A DNA stretch of 64,000 bases from Cordilura impudica (GCA_963682025.1 OY821522.1:28446959-28510958); one strand, 5' to 3'; shown: positions 41,950 through 53,983, counted from the first letter of the stretch. Made by a program: numbers and translations. Notes: generated from the sequence alone by a model not told the origin.

Positions 41950-43275
41950 TTGAAATAAAGACAAAGCAAACAGGACAATGGGCTTAAATTTATATACAGA
42001 CATTTAAATAACTCTGCTGACTCTTCACTCGAAACATCCCTCAAAGTGGTACGCAACTTAGCACTGAATAAATTGACTAAACTCAATAGAAATTTCCGGT
42101 AATGGGCCTTATTGAAATCAGTAGTTTCTTAAAGAAAACAATTTATTATAACACTTAATTATATATAAAAAATTTATAATACAGCTTACCTTTTGAGTGT
42201 TGTGAAATAAGAATTTCGGCCAAAACTGATACACATCATTTGGAAAATTGAAATACTGCTACCTTTGCTTGCACAGAACCGTGTGTGAGATATTGTTATA
42301 ATACCTCCATAAAACAATTTGTTGAATATTCTGAGATCTTTGTTCTTTTGAAGAAACTAATTTCATTATTGATGTATTTACGGATACTGCACATTCCTTA
42401 TTATTCTTCATATTATCAACATTATATTCCAGACATGGTAGAATGGCATAAACTAAAACATTCGAACCAAATAATAAAACAAACTCCCGTATCCATGTTA
42501 TGGCAATAGACTGAAAGATAAATACAAGGATTAATGTAAAATTCTGCAATGAAGATTTTCTTTGTTTTTAGCTAGAATTTTTAATAAAATTTCAGTGCAT
42601 TACCTTAAGAAGTTTGGTGATTGCGCATGTATTACCAATATATTTATAGTGTCTTCCATGCGCATTGAACTGGAATCATTACGAATCGATTTAAGAAACT
42701 ATCAGCGTAGTTTCACACATTTGTATTTCTTGTGTATTATCTTCCATCATAAAAAGTCCATAAATAATATCAAATAGATAACCATATTATTTTCAGGTAC
42801 AGCATTCACAATCGCAATCCAGGATATAACATATTGTCGCACAATATAATTCTGTACATAAATGCGTTCCTTAAGAAGAGGTATAAAAGCTTCTAGATTG
42901 AAAGTTTGTGAAGATTCTATAACAATATTTTTAAGTAAACAATCCAACAGGAATAGGTCGCAAGACGCCAGCAGGAAATAAATCGGAGAAGGGTATAATA
43001 GAGGAACATGCCACCAAGTTATACAAGGATAACACGCAAAATAATGGGACTAACGAATTCACTGACATATTTTGAAGAGTCCTAAAGAAACAACAAAAAT
43101 TAACTTGAAGTTTTAATTTAATTGATTACTTACCTTTCCAAAACCTAAACTTGTAGCCGCCAAACCAATTGAACCTCCCTTTCTTTTATTAGAATCCCGA
43201 GAGGAGGCAAAGTCATTGGACAACACGTTTGCGCAGTTATTTTTCATATTAAACTCTAAACATTCTGTGTGCGAT
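41950..43275 (-). pseudogene. Vac14: Decayed, intron-containing copy of Vac14
   Basis: At least five exon-like blocks in Vac14 order on the minus strand: 43275-43134 (SNKRKGGSIGLAATSLGFGK), 43081-42604 (SSKYVSEFVSPIIL, LLKNIVIESSQTFNLEAFIP, LLKERIYVQNYIVRQYVISW, SMRMEDTINILVIHAQS), 42510-42190 (SIAITWIREFVLLFGSNVL, LPCLEYN, SIMKLVSSKEQ) and 42127-41950 (HYRKFLLSLVNLFSAKLR, SSEESAELFKCLY). Splice borders at the block ends are good (GTAAGT/TTTAG, GTAATG/TTTCAG, GTAAGC). Vac14 is the HEAT-repeat scaffold of the PIKfyve/Fig4 complex. Deletions, frame changes and stops between blocks make this non-functional. Retained introns show a DNA-level duplicate or a decayed locus, not a retrocopy. Confidence 0.88.
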
Positions 43276-43556
43276 ATCACTTGAATCATTTAAATAATCA
43301 GCTTTTTTTTTAATATATATGTAGAAAGTATTAACTTTATTTATGTCTATATTTCTATTTATTTTAACAATTTAAGTTAACACTTTAGAATTAACTTCAC
43401 TTTCCGACAACCAATAATAAATAATACCCGGTAATTCACAAATATTGCTGTTTAACGAAAAAAAATTTAAAAAAAAACAACTCTACAACAACAACAATGA
43501 CAGTCATATGTTTTTCAAATAGAAAAAAACTGTTTATGTGTTAGTTTCGGTCATTT
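43276..43556. repeat. Interval with inverted partner of 47363-47440
   Basis: 43446-43526 (TTTAACGAAAAAAAATTTAA, CAACTCTACAAC, AATGACAGTCATATG, CAAATAGA) is the inverse of 47363-47430. No coding evidence. Confidence 0.55.
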
Positions 43557-44271
43557 CCCAGTATGCATTGAAATATTATTTCTCCAATGTTGGAGAAAAG
43601 TTAAGTTCTCAAATTGTTGCAAATGTAATTCTCAACTTGGGTTGAACAATTTTTCTCCTTGTTTGCTTTCAACTTGACATCATTAACAGTTTTTCCAATC
43701 TTTGAGAAACATTTTTACTCTCAATTGGATATCCAACACTTTTCTCCAGTTGAGACCAAACATTTTTCAACTTGAATACGATTTGTGTTAAGTTTGAGAT
43801 ATTATTTAAATATGTCATAAATAATTAATTAAATTAAAAAATGCCAAAAAAGTACAAATAATTAATTGATATATTTTTAATTATTTCTGCTTTTTGTCGA
43901 ATTTTTCAATTTAAATTCTTATTTATGACATATTTAATATAAATATTCAAAAAATGTACAAATAATTAATTCATTTATTTTTAATTCTAGATTTTCATTT
44001 CTAAAATTAGTATAATTTTTTTTAATATGGCAATTCCGTACCTTCCATTTGATACCGATTTGAGATATTTCTTTGCAATCAAGTTGAGAATCACAAATTT
44101 CTCAATTTGATAACTATGAAAATCGCCATATAAAAAATGTGCCTTTTAAGTTGAGAAGACTATAATCGGACTATTGAGGTGCATTTGAGAATTAACGTTG
44201 GAGATTTGAGAAATGTATTTGATCTCAAATGCACCTCAAGTTGATAGCAAACAAAAATGTTTATTGGGTCA
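43557..44271. mobile_element. Unclassified DNA element, about 0.7 kb, 6-bp target duplication
   Basis: Left end CCCAGTATGCATTG and right end AATGTTTATTGGG are imperfect inverted repeats. TCATTT lies on both sides. The body carries TTCTCAACTT/AAGTTGAGAA words in both orientations (for example TTCTCAACTTGGGTTGAAC near 43630 and AAGTTGAGAAGAC near 44150), an extended inverted layout. No transposase. Confidence 0.55.
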
Positions 44272-45424
44272 TTTATTGTAGGGTCGTTTGCACACACACA
44301 AAAAATAGAAAATTAATTGTCAATAAGCAAAGCAACTGGCTTCGAATTTCGATGATGCCAGTTAATCATTTTTTGTTCACGCGGAATTTATAATTGGAGG
44401 AATTTTTTTTCTCGAGAAATGTATTTTCCGTGAGAAAGAAATTCCTTTAGAATATTCATAATTGGGCTGAATAACTTTTAAGTGGAACTTTTTAGTCAGA
44501 ATAAATCATAATTCTAGTTAGATATTGGTTAATATTTAATTAGAAAAAATATTGTGGTGGCATCTACGCATTTATTGAGGCAGTCACGGAAAAATTAAAT
44601 GCAACTCTGTTTTTTTTAATATAACAAAAATGGATTTTCCCTTTAACAAAATATGGCAGAATTCTTTATAAATGAAATGCAAAATGGAAAATCAATTTTG
44701 TGCTAATTCTTATCAAAATTAATAAAATAACTTACCTATTTACTTATAAGTTGATTAATATATATGTATTATTATATTTATTAATATTTGTAATATTTTT
44801 TGACACAATTTCAAACTGATTTAGAAGTTTTCTGTTTTTGAAACAGTAGTGCTAATTTGTAACATTTTGTGATGTAATGAAAATCGCAGAATAATAAGTT
44901 AATACACAATAAGAAATATTAAATTTTTAAGTTTTATATACATATTGCAATAAAAAAAACTTTGGTAAATTTACATTGAAGATGGTCAGAAATGAATGAT
45001 AAAAAATATATAGACATTAAAGAAAAGCACATTTAATGTTAAACTTTACGCACAAAATATATGGGTTTTTGTTGTTTCGAATTTAACTGTGGCTCTAAGT
45101 GAAAAGTTTTAGACCGATCGTATATTACATCTTGAGGATCCTCACCTAATATTTTCAAAAATTTTAAATTCTTTTTAACTCATTTAACCTCATTACGAAA
45201 ATAGTAAAACCGTAAATATGGAAAATCCACGCACCTCAAAAAATTTTTTTCTAAGAAATAAATTGAAGACATTTCATATTATACAATTTTCTTTCAAAAA
45301 TGTATCAATTATTGCAAATTTGAAATTTGACATATAGTATTTGTCCATATATTTGTATAGATTTCGCAGTATGAAAAGAATATTATTTCTTTATTTAGAA
45401 TATATGTAAGTATTGCTTGCAAAA
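44272..45424. other. AT-rich interval, R8 copy 2, no gene
   Basis: 44553-44660 resembles R8 copy 1 at 38920. The rest has no supported frame. Confidence 0.35.
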
Positions 45425-46563
45425 AAATGCAACATCATGAATGAAACACGTAGACGACTGCTGCCAGCAGCATTTGTAGTCGTATAGTCATCTACTTGAT
45501 TTTTCTGAATACGACAGCAACATATAATACAAATGCATTTTTATTTAAATATACAATTACTTTTACTTATTTAAAAGGCATTAGTATAACGTAAAAATAA
45601 ATAAATAAATTAATTTAACCCCTTTTGATTATTAATGGAATTATAGCCTTTCATTTTGCGATTTTTTTTTTAACAAAATAAAATATTTCATAGCACTAAT
45701 TTCATTTACATATTTTGTTATATTGTCAACACTATTTATACCCTATACCACTATGTGGTTTGGGTATAATGACTTTGTGCTGCTGTTTGTAACAACCAAA
45801 AATATTTGACCTAGACCCATCTTTAATTATACCGATCGAATCAGAATCACTTTCTGAGTTGATTTAACAATGTCCGTCCGTCCGTCCGTCCGTCCGTCCG
45901 TCCGTCCGTCTGTGTGTCCATGTAAAGCTTGTAATCAAACTGCAGGTCGCAAATATGAATATATTTTGATGAAATTTGGTATATAAGCTTTTATCGGCCA
46001 TGGCATGAACGCTATTGAAATTGGTGAGAATCGGTCCATGTTCAGACCTAGCCCCCATACAAATTACCCATATGAAATCGACATAAATTGCCATAAGATC
46101 CAAATTGTCATATAGATCTTACTCAAATTGGGTTTGTATGCGTTCAGTACATCCACTAATGAGTAGTCCAAAAATGATCCCTTTGACCCCATATAGAGCT
46201 GCTTCCCGATCTTCACTTAAATCAATTTAAAAAAAAAATATTGCACTGATTCTTCTCAAATTTTGTTTGTACATATTTTTGTAAAATACAAGAGACTTTA
46301 CCAAACATGATCAGGATCGGTCCATTTTTGGACCTAGTCCCTTTATAGATATAGCATCCGATATGAACTTTTTCATATCTGCAGCCAAAAAAATTAATAA
46401 AAATCCGACTCAAATTTGGTTTATGCTTATTTTCTATATCGAAGTAGTTGGACCGAAAGATAGGGTCTCTAAACCATGGTATAGGGTATCATATAGTCGG
46501 TCTAGACCGACTATAATTTTCTTACTTGTTTTGTTTTGTAGTCAACAAAACACACTTGCAGTT
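45425..46563 (+). mobile_element. MITE-like repeat R6, copy 2, split by family-1 copy E
   Basis: 45425-45736 and 46531-46563 match 36343-36800 in order. The uninterrupted 36-kb copy shows that copy E entered at CAACACTATT/TTTTGT without a target duplication. Confidence 0.65.
45735..46530 (+). mobile_element. Helentron/DINE-like repeat, family 1, copy E
   Basis: Complete. It has the longest GTCC run of all copies (eight units, 45873-45909), and the end GTCGGTCTAGACCGAC then TTTTCTTACTTGTT. Confidence 0.92.
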
Positions 46564-47362
46564 TTTTATACCCTATACCACTATGTGGTTTGGGTATAAT
46601 GACTTTGTGCTGCTGTTTGTAACAAACAAAAATATTTGACCTACACCCATCTTTAATTATACCGATCGAATCAGAATCACTATCTGATTCGATTTAACGA
46701 TGTCCGTCCGTCCGTCCGTCTGTGTGTCCATGTAAAGCTTGTAATCAAACTGCAGGTCGCAATTATGAATATATTTTGATGAAATTTGGTATTTGATCTT
46801 CTATCGGCCATGGGATGAACGCTATTGAAATTGGTGAGAATCGGTCCATGTTCAGACCTAGCCCCCATACAAATGACCCCTATGAAATCAACATATATTG
46901 CCATAAGATCCAAATTATCATACAAATCTTAGTCAAATTGGGTTTGTATGTATATATTACATCCATTAATCAGTAGTCCAAAAATAATCCCTATTGGACA
47001 ACTCTTAGTCATAGTCCCCATATAGAGCTGCTTCCCGATCTTCACTTAAATCTATAAAAAAAGAAAAATATTGCACTGATTCTTCTCAAATTTTGTTTGT
47101 ATATATTTTTGCAAAATACAAGAGACCTTACCAAACATGGTCAGGATCGGTCCATTTTTCGGCCTAGTCCCCATATAGATATAGCATCCGATATGAAATT
47201 TTTCATATCTGCGGCCAAAAAAATTAAGAAAAATCCCACTCAAATTTGGTTTATGCTTATTTTCTATATCCAGTTAGTTGGGTCTGAGAGATAGGGTCTC
47301 TAAACGCATGGTATAGGGTATCATATAGTCGGTCTAGACCGACTATAATTTTCTTACTTGTT
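46562..47362 (+). mobile_element. Helentron/DINE-like repeat, family 1, copy F
   Basis: Complete, same orientation as copy E and only about 31 bp downstream of it. Short GTCC run (46703-46719), intact terminal palindrome. Confidence 0.92.
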
Positions 47363-47924
47363 TCTATTTGAAGAACATATGACTGTCATTGTAGAGTTGT
47401 TTTTGTTTTTTTGATTTTTTTTCGTTAACTCTTTTGTATTAAAGCACCTCCAATATATGTATCCATTTTAGTTTGCAATTCAGTATATTTATAATTTATT
47501 ACTTACAGCAAAAAATAATAGAAACAATTTTATCAGCTATGTTTACGAAACTATATAAATAGACCTGAAGTTGGCTGCAAAAGCAGTAGCCTGTGTAAAG
47601 AACAAGTTAGCGACATGTAACTGTTACGTAACGTGTCAGCCTTTTTTTCACATGAAAAGTATTGGGACGTTCCGGTTACGTTCGGTAACTGTTTTAAATG
47701 ATTTTCATGTAAAAAAAAACAACTGACTCGTTACGGTTACGGTTAGAAAACATTGACCTTTTATATATATTATAATGCTATGAATGCATTTATTTTTATT
47801 TTATTTATATATTCTTTTTTTTTTTGTATTGTATATTATTTTTTTTATTATTATTACTATTTCATTTAATTATTTTTTTTCTTTAAATAAATTAATACAT
47901 AAAAATTTGTTTTTTAAATTGTTG
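47363..47924. repeat. Inverted partner segment and Harbinger MITE fragment
   Basis: 47363-47440 is the inverse of 43446-43526. 47618-47755 (GTTAGCGACATGTAACTG, CACATGAAAAGTATT, GGTTACG) matches the Harbinger MITEs at 55679 and 55985 but lacks their termini. Confidence 0.55.
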
Positions 47925-49300
47925 GTGAACTTTTACTCCCTTTATTTACTGCCTTTATATTAACTGGTAGTGTCTGCTTGTCGAAAAAATTTTGGATCGA
48001 TTTATAGCCCCTTTCCCGTGAGCCAATCGATCTGAAACTTTATAGGCAGGCTCCTGGCGACGGCAAAAATGACATAACAAATTTTTTCAATGATGACAAA
48101 ACAATGGAAACTTTTACATTTTCCTACCAGAGTTTTTTGTGGGATATTTTTTATTATATTATTACCACAGCGACCGCAAAAACAACAAGTTCAACTATGA
48201 GAAAAATACAACATTTAGAAAACAACAAGAACAATAGAGAAACATATATTTTAAAAATTTTTCTACCTTTTCAGTAATTTCTCTGGACCTGTTAAACCGA
48301 TTTTCATGATTTTTCAAACAGAAACCTTCTCATGACGTTAGTAAATCATAACAAGTACCCTAGCTATCCCACTGAGGGCGTGATCGTGACATGAACAACA
48401 TAAACAAATAATATATTTTCAAGACTTTTTTTACTTTTTCACCCAATTCTCGGGACCTAATCAACCGATTTGGACGATTTTAAATAGCAAACTTCTACGT
48501 ATGTTAATGAATCATTTTTTATGCAAACGAGCACCCTAGCTGTCCGATCGATTTTAACAACTTTCCCGTGACCCAATCGATCTGAAATTTTGCAGACAGG
48601 CTCGTGGCAATGACAGAAATGATCTAACAAATTTTTTTAGTGATGCCAAAACAATGGAAACTTTAAAATTTTTCTACCAGAGTTGACAAAAAAAATGTAC
48701 AAAGGGTTTGTTTTTATTATAATATTACCACAACGACCACAAAAACAACAAGTCCAGCTATGACAACAATGCAACATTTAGAATAGCAACAAGAACAATA
48801 TGGAAACATCATGTTTTTCATTTTTTTTTTTAATTTTTCAGAGATTTCACTGGACCTGTTCCACCGATTTTAATGATTTTTGAAGTAGAGATCTTCCCAT
48901 GAATTTGGTGAATCATTCTCACTAAAAATTATCACCCTAGCTGTCCTATTGAGGGCGTGATCGTGACAAGAACAACATAGAAAATTATATTTTTTCAAGA
49001 CTTTTTTTAGTTCTTCATTCAAATCTCGGGCCCTAATCGACCGATTTGGACGCTTTTAAATAGCAAACTTTTCAGGATGTTAGTGAATCATTTTTTATGC
49101 CAACGAGCACCCTAGCTGCCCGATTGATGCCGTCATCGTGATTTCCACAGACGGACAGACGGACATCGCTATATCAACTCCGGTTGTTATAAGGATCACA
49201 AATATATATATTTTATGGGGTCCAAATTTTTTTTTCTAATTATTACAAACGGAATGACAAACTTATATATACCCTCTGCACACTGGAGTGGAGGGTATAA
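47925..49300 (-). mobile_element. Helentron-like repeat, family 2, copy e, with internal 550-bp duplication
   Basis: Two body units about 550 bp apart share CAATCGATCTGAAA, GACAAAACAATGGAAAC (or its variant), TTATTACCACA and CAAGACTTTTTTTA. It ends with CAGACGGACAGACGGACATC and GGAGTGGAGGGTATAA. Directly beyond lies the C-terminal Harbinger transposase exon. Confidence 0.78.
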
Positions 49301-49975
49301 TTATCTACGAAAGCTGCGATGCGATCTGAATTTTGTTTTTGTTGATATTGGAGCATTGGGAAGTCATAGTGATGGTGGAGTCTTCGCTCGCAGTGCATTT
49401 GGAAAAATGATTTTAAGAAACCACATCGAAGTTCCCCCAGATGATAACCTCCCTGGTAAAGAGATATATATAATTATATATACATACATTAGTAATTAAA
49501 TGTTGGATTATTGTAATTAGACACAGATAAATCTTTCCTTTATTTCTTTGTGGGAGATAACGCATTTCCTCTGAAACGTAATCTAATGCGTCCATATCCC
49601 GGACGAAACTTGCCAGCGGTGAAACAAAATTTCAACAAAAATTTAACAGCTGCTCGTGTACACATTGAAAACGCTTTCGGTATTTTAGCAAACAGATGTA
49701 GAATTCTACATACAAGTATTAACACCTCACCCAAAAACGTGGATAAAATAGTTTTGGCCACGTTAGTTCTGCAAAATTATTTAATGCTAGATAGAAGCAC
49801 CGGATACTTTGATGAAAATTTGGTCGATCATAACGAAAATGGAACTTTTATTCCTGGAACGTGGAGACAATCATCTCAACAGATGTCATCTTCTCGAATT
49901 TCTCATGCCAATCGTTCATCAACAGAGGTTTTTGCACTGAGAGATGAGTTGGCAGATTACTTAGTAAATAATTAA
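49301..49975 (+). pseudogene. Harbinger transposase, C-terminal part, two exons
   Basis: Exon 49301-49455 carries FVFVDIGALGSHSDGGVFA, the region of the second catalytic Asp of Harbinger/HARBI1 DDE nucleases. An intron with GTAAAG and AATTAG ends (49456-49520, 65 nt) follows. Exon 49521-49975 carries FVGDNAFPLKRNLMRPYP, the third catalytic region, then ARVHIENAFGILANRCRIL and KIVLATLVLQNYL, both hallmarks of the family, to a TAA. The frame is open across the splice. The N-terminal half and first Asp are absent here; a matching N-terminal half is at 33905-34532. Confidence 0.88.
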
Positions 49976-50163
49976 TAATTTAATAATGAAATAAGAATAA
50001 ATTAACTCATTTCAGATCAAACATAGAATTCATGGTCTGATTTTAATAAAATTTTGACACACAAGGAATTAATGGAAATTCAACTATTTTATTTGTACAT
50101 ATGGTGCAGTTACAATTTTCAAGTTTGTACAACAAATTCAATGAAAACTGGTTCGCGTTTCCT

Positions 50164-50493
50164 CTATGTGATATCCATATATTTCGACTTTTTTGCCGGA
50201 CTCTTGGCGCCACTACCAGAAGCAAGTTGAGCAGCTCGTTTATGCCGCTTGTAAGCGTCACGAATACCTCGCCAACGTTTTTTGCATGAATCACCTAAAT
50301 ATTGCAGTTTATAAAGATTTTTAAAAATTCTTGCATGTTATATTTTCACTTCTACTCACCGAATAAATTTATCGAACTGCCAATTTTTCCCCAAATTTCT
50401 GTTTTTTTCTGAACGTTTTATAACATTTAGATGCCAGGTTTTATAAACATTCACATTTTTTACTTCCTCTATGATTACTTCACTTATATCCAT
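50164..50493 (-). pseudogene. MADF/Myb-like accessory gene of a Harbinger element, frameshifted
   Basis: It is convergent with the transposase, the usual Harbinger layout, where a DNA-binding MADF/Myb-like protein assists the transposase. Exon 1 (50493-50360) starts MDISEVIIEEVKNVNVYKTW; exon 2 (50294-50164) has DSCKKRWRGIRDAYKRHKRA, the conserved CKxRWxxIRDxY of MADF. Intron GTGAGT/TTTAG. The exon-2 frame continues upstream into a different frame of exon 1 (IWGKIGSSINLFG), so a one-base indel lies in the seven-A run at 50402-50408. The stop after YMDIT may also be premature. Confidence 0.75.
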
Positions 50494-51050
50494 ATTTATT
50501 TTTTTTTTTATTTCTGAAAAAGTTGCATAAATTTTCATTAATAAATTAATTTTATGTCATTCTTGTTTACATGTCGCAGCTGAGAGTGTGGCCATATTTA
50601 AAAAAAAGAAGCACTGAACGAAAATGAATAAAGATTAACAATAAGAAAAATAATGTAAAAGAAAATTATATAATTAAAAAGAGATTTTATTTAACTTATA
50701 AGCTATTGTTGTTTGCACTAACGATTAAGTGATTCACTAACTGCACCTTAACGACAGTCGACAAATCTATTTTTCTATTTATTTAAATTGTAAACGAGTG
50801 GCATGAAGAATAGAAAAAAAAAACAAATCACTTCGTGTTTGGCAGGATGATTTTATGTTTATGTGTAATTTCTTTATTTTTCATTAATATTTTTGTTTAT
50901 TTATTTGAATATAAAACAATGAATTGAATATGCTAGTTAATTTTTTTATTTACATATATAAAAAGTTTTTATAATAAAAGCAAAATATTTTCATTATTTT
51001 ATGATTTTTATTTATATATGACGGCATTTCAACCTAAAAATTTAACTTTT
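50494..51050. other. Right flank of Harbinger pieces, no gene
   Basis: AT-rich. No right TIR that pairs with 33905 was found. ACTGCACCTTAACG at 50740 has an ACCT-TAA ending but no matching partner. Confidence 0.35.
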
Positions 51051-51235
51051 TAACGATTGAATAAACAACACAAAAATTGTTGTCGTTTAGATAACGACAA
51101 CAGCTGACTTTAGCAATAGCGAATATCGTTTGAAAATTTTACTGAATACCAAAATCGATAATTTGGTTGTTTTCTTTTTTTAACGATTCGATTATCGTTA
51201 AAATAAGTTACTGAATCGCGCTACTGATGAAGTCG
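51051..51235 (+). repeat. Repeat R7, single-unit copy
   Basis: Matches 30418-30590: GATTGAATAAACAACAC, GATAACGACAACAGCTGACT, AACGATTCGATTATCGTTAA, GAATCGCGCTACTG. Confidence 0.7.
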
Positions 51236-51419
51236 ACAACAAATATTGACGAAACGTTGGTATAAAATATGTAATAAAAATCTTTTGTTTACATTAAAAC
51301 TTTAGGTCAAAATTAACTCAAACAAATAAACTACTAGAAAACTATTAAACTTGCCCAAAAAAATAATAATAGATTTTTCTTTCTTATTTTTATACATTGC
51401 TTGGAAAATGCCTTTTTTT

Positions 51420-51905
51420 CTCTGTGTATTTTTATTTGTCCACATCACTTTGCGATTTTCGAAATATATTTAAAGCATTAAATGTTTTTTCCCTGGCAAC
51501 CTTGCACTGTATATCGAACCATTTGTTTTTGATTTTCGTTGGTTTTCCTTTGGCTACTGGTACATCATATGAATCTAAAATAACTTGAGTAAGGTCATAT
51601 AAATCGGGATCCGGTCTATGTGTCCTCAAAAAAATTAAGTTGTGGTTCACTTTAGTAAGGTACTTCTACTTATCCTTTATATTCCATTTCAATTAAGTTC
51701 GCTTTTTTAGTTTTTTCTTGTCTGTAATTAAAGCTAAAGATCAGTTTGATTGGTAGATGATTCGACTATATTTGATTCTCCACTACAAAAGTTTCTACTA
51801 AGTTGAGATCAACAGCACATGTATCATTCACCGAGTTGCCAGAATTACCCAGAAAAGGGAAGCAGCCTTCTTCATCACCTATAGTTCTTCCGTTCATTAT
51901 TTAAT
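51420..51905 (-). pseudogene. LINE endonuclease fragment
   Basis: On the minus strand: LNGRTIGDEEG-like start (MNGRTIGDEEGCFPFLG), NSVNDTCAVDLNLVE, SNHLPIKL (the SDHxPI endonuclease motif, here with Asn for Asp), then after a frame change DLYDLTQVILDSYDVPVAKG and NKWFDIQCKVAREKTFNALN, the linker before RT. The fragment has stops and ends before RT. It may be the 5' part of the same LINE family as 30785-33290. Confidence 0.75.
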
Positions 51906-53699
51906 AAATATTAATTTCATTATTAATTTCATTATTAATTTCATTATTAATTATTTTTAATCACTAGATATTTACACATCTCTCCTGTTATCGGACTCAC
52001 ACTGATTTTTTTTGTGATATTTTAAAAAATTTTTCTCCAGCACCTAATTTAATTTCTCACACATTACAGATTCAGGGTCAGATTTATCATCGAGGTGGCT
52101 CAATTTTACCATATAATTTTTTATTTGTTTTTCGATCACTAGTGACGGTCATATGACCGGTAAAATGACTGTCATTTCTAACTAGAGCGCCAACGAGTAA
52201 AGTAAAAGAAAACACGGAAGGAACTTCATTATTATTTCTTTATGTGTAAACATCTATACGCTCAGGGGGGTAAATTTCTATTTCACAATACAATCATGAA
52301 AACAGCGTAACATGTGAGCCGTAACACAAATCGGTGTGACTTATGATTGTATTAGTGAAAAAAATTATGATATAAAATTGTTTCAGCTAATTCAACAACC
52401 CTTTGCTGTAAAACGTTAAAAAATTTACAATATAAACGTATAACATTTACATAATTCAACAACCCCACAAGTATAACCGGAGTCCCTGCAGTTGTTTCTT
52501 CAAGTGATACATAGATGACGCTTTCTGTTTGATTATAAAAAAGTGACATAAAAAACCTGCAATTACTAGATGTTTACACATGTCCACTGTGATCGGACTC
52601 ACTTGATTTTTTTTAATTTAAAGAAATAAAGATTCTGTGCAATGTGAAAAAAAGGTTAGTTAGTACAAGTTTATTAAGAATAGCGTTAAAAATATGTGTT
52701 ATTTAATAGCAGAGAGAAACGTCTTAAAAATAAAGAAGTGGAGACCAGAAGTTTCAGGGAAACAACCAATAAGTCCGATCGAAGTAATCACTGGCTCTAA
52801 TATGCCAGAGAAAAAATAAAGATCCGTGGTAAACAGGTAAACTTTTGTACATGTTTTTTATACACTCCAGGGGATTAAAAAAAGTAAGAATCTGAAAGTT
52901 CAGTTGTCGAAGAAAAAAAACAATTCTGCAAGTAAACCAGCGAAGGTGTTGGAAGAAATTTTAAATATTGAAAGCTATATACATATATAAATATATATTA
53001 TAATATTTTATATATTGTTATTATAAATTATACATATTATATATAAAATTACTTAAAGCATCCAACATATCGTTGAGAAAAAAAAACATAAAAGGAAAAT
53101 ATAAAAAGAAGAAAAATATTAGAAAAAAGATGAAAAAATTAAAACAATATAATAAATTAAATTTTATAGAGCTAAGTGAAGTTAGTGCATGTTAGTTAAG
53201 TGTAGTTAAAAGTTTAATGCGAAATAAATAAATTTATTATTTTGTTGATTTTTTATTATATAAAATTGTCAGATTTTCTCTTTAATATTATTTAATTATA
53301 TTAAATGTACATATATTATAATTTTTTTTTTGTTATATTTTAGGCAGGATTATTAAATTTAAATTAAAAAGAGGTTTAATAAGTTAATAAGAATAAAATA
53401 AAATGAGTTCAAAATGTTTGTAATTATGAAAATGAGTGAATAGTGATTTTAAATGGGGTATTTTGACATAAAGTGAATGTGGTGGAATGCGGGTTTGAGG
53501 GATCTTCGAAACTGGAAGGGAAGGGCGATGATCATGGGAGGAAGGGCAACTGGATGTGATTTGTGTTTGTAAATTTTTTATGTAAAGTTGTTTTTATATC
53601 TTGTAGTGTCCTTGAGGCTAATGCTTTGGGAGGGATTCACAGCCGAAATACGAAAACGAACGAGCGCTAACCTACCCAACTCACCTTGGTGCTATTGGG
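51906..53699. other. AT-rich interval with a 60-bp direct repeat, no gene
   Basis: CACTAGATATTTACACATCT...ATCGGACTCACACTGATT (51962) and TACTAGATGTTTACACATGT...ATCGGACTCACTTGATT (52566) are diverged direct repeats. Possibly the borders of a TE. CTAGTGACGGTCATATGACC at 52138 is partly palindromic. I found no exon. Confidence 0.45.
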
Positions 53700-53757
53700 G
53701 TATGTAACACAACAAAAACTCATTATACTCTAACCACATAGCGGTATATTGTATAAC
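53700..53757 (-). mobile_element. Remnant of Helentron-like family 1
   Basis: ACAACAAAAACTCATTATAC, CCACATAGCGGTATA: the reverse of the family-1 opening hairpin, degraded. Confidence 0.6.
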
Positions 53758-53983
53758 ATGGTTCGAAAAAAAGAGATTATGCATTAAGGGTTAAAAAATG
53801 TTTTGCAATAAGGGGAACCCAACTTTGAAATTAAATATTTTTATTGTATTTGTTAAAATCCGAAACTGCTGGCTCTTTACTTCGCTAGAGCATTTTTGTT
53901 TTCGTTTAGCAGCATTGTAATAAAACACTGATTTATTTGTCCAACTTAGCAGCACTGATTATAGGCCGTGTCTACACCTTAAC
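53758..53983. other. Short interval, no gene
   Basis: Nothing recognised. Confidence 0.3.

Noticed and set aside
45864..46103. Recurrent 60-86-aa minus-strand frame beginning MDLMAIYVDF in all family-1 Helentron-like copies
   Set aside because: Its recurrence follows from copy identity. Lengths vary, it runs through the GTCC microsatellite and it has no known motif.
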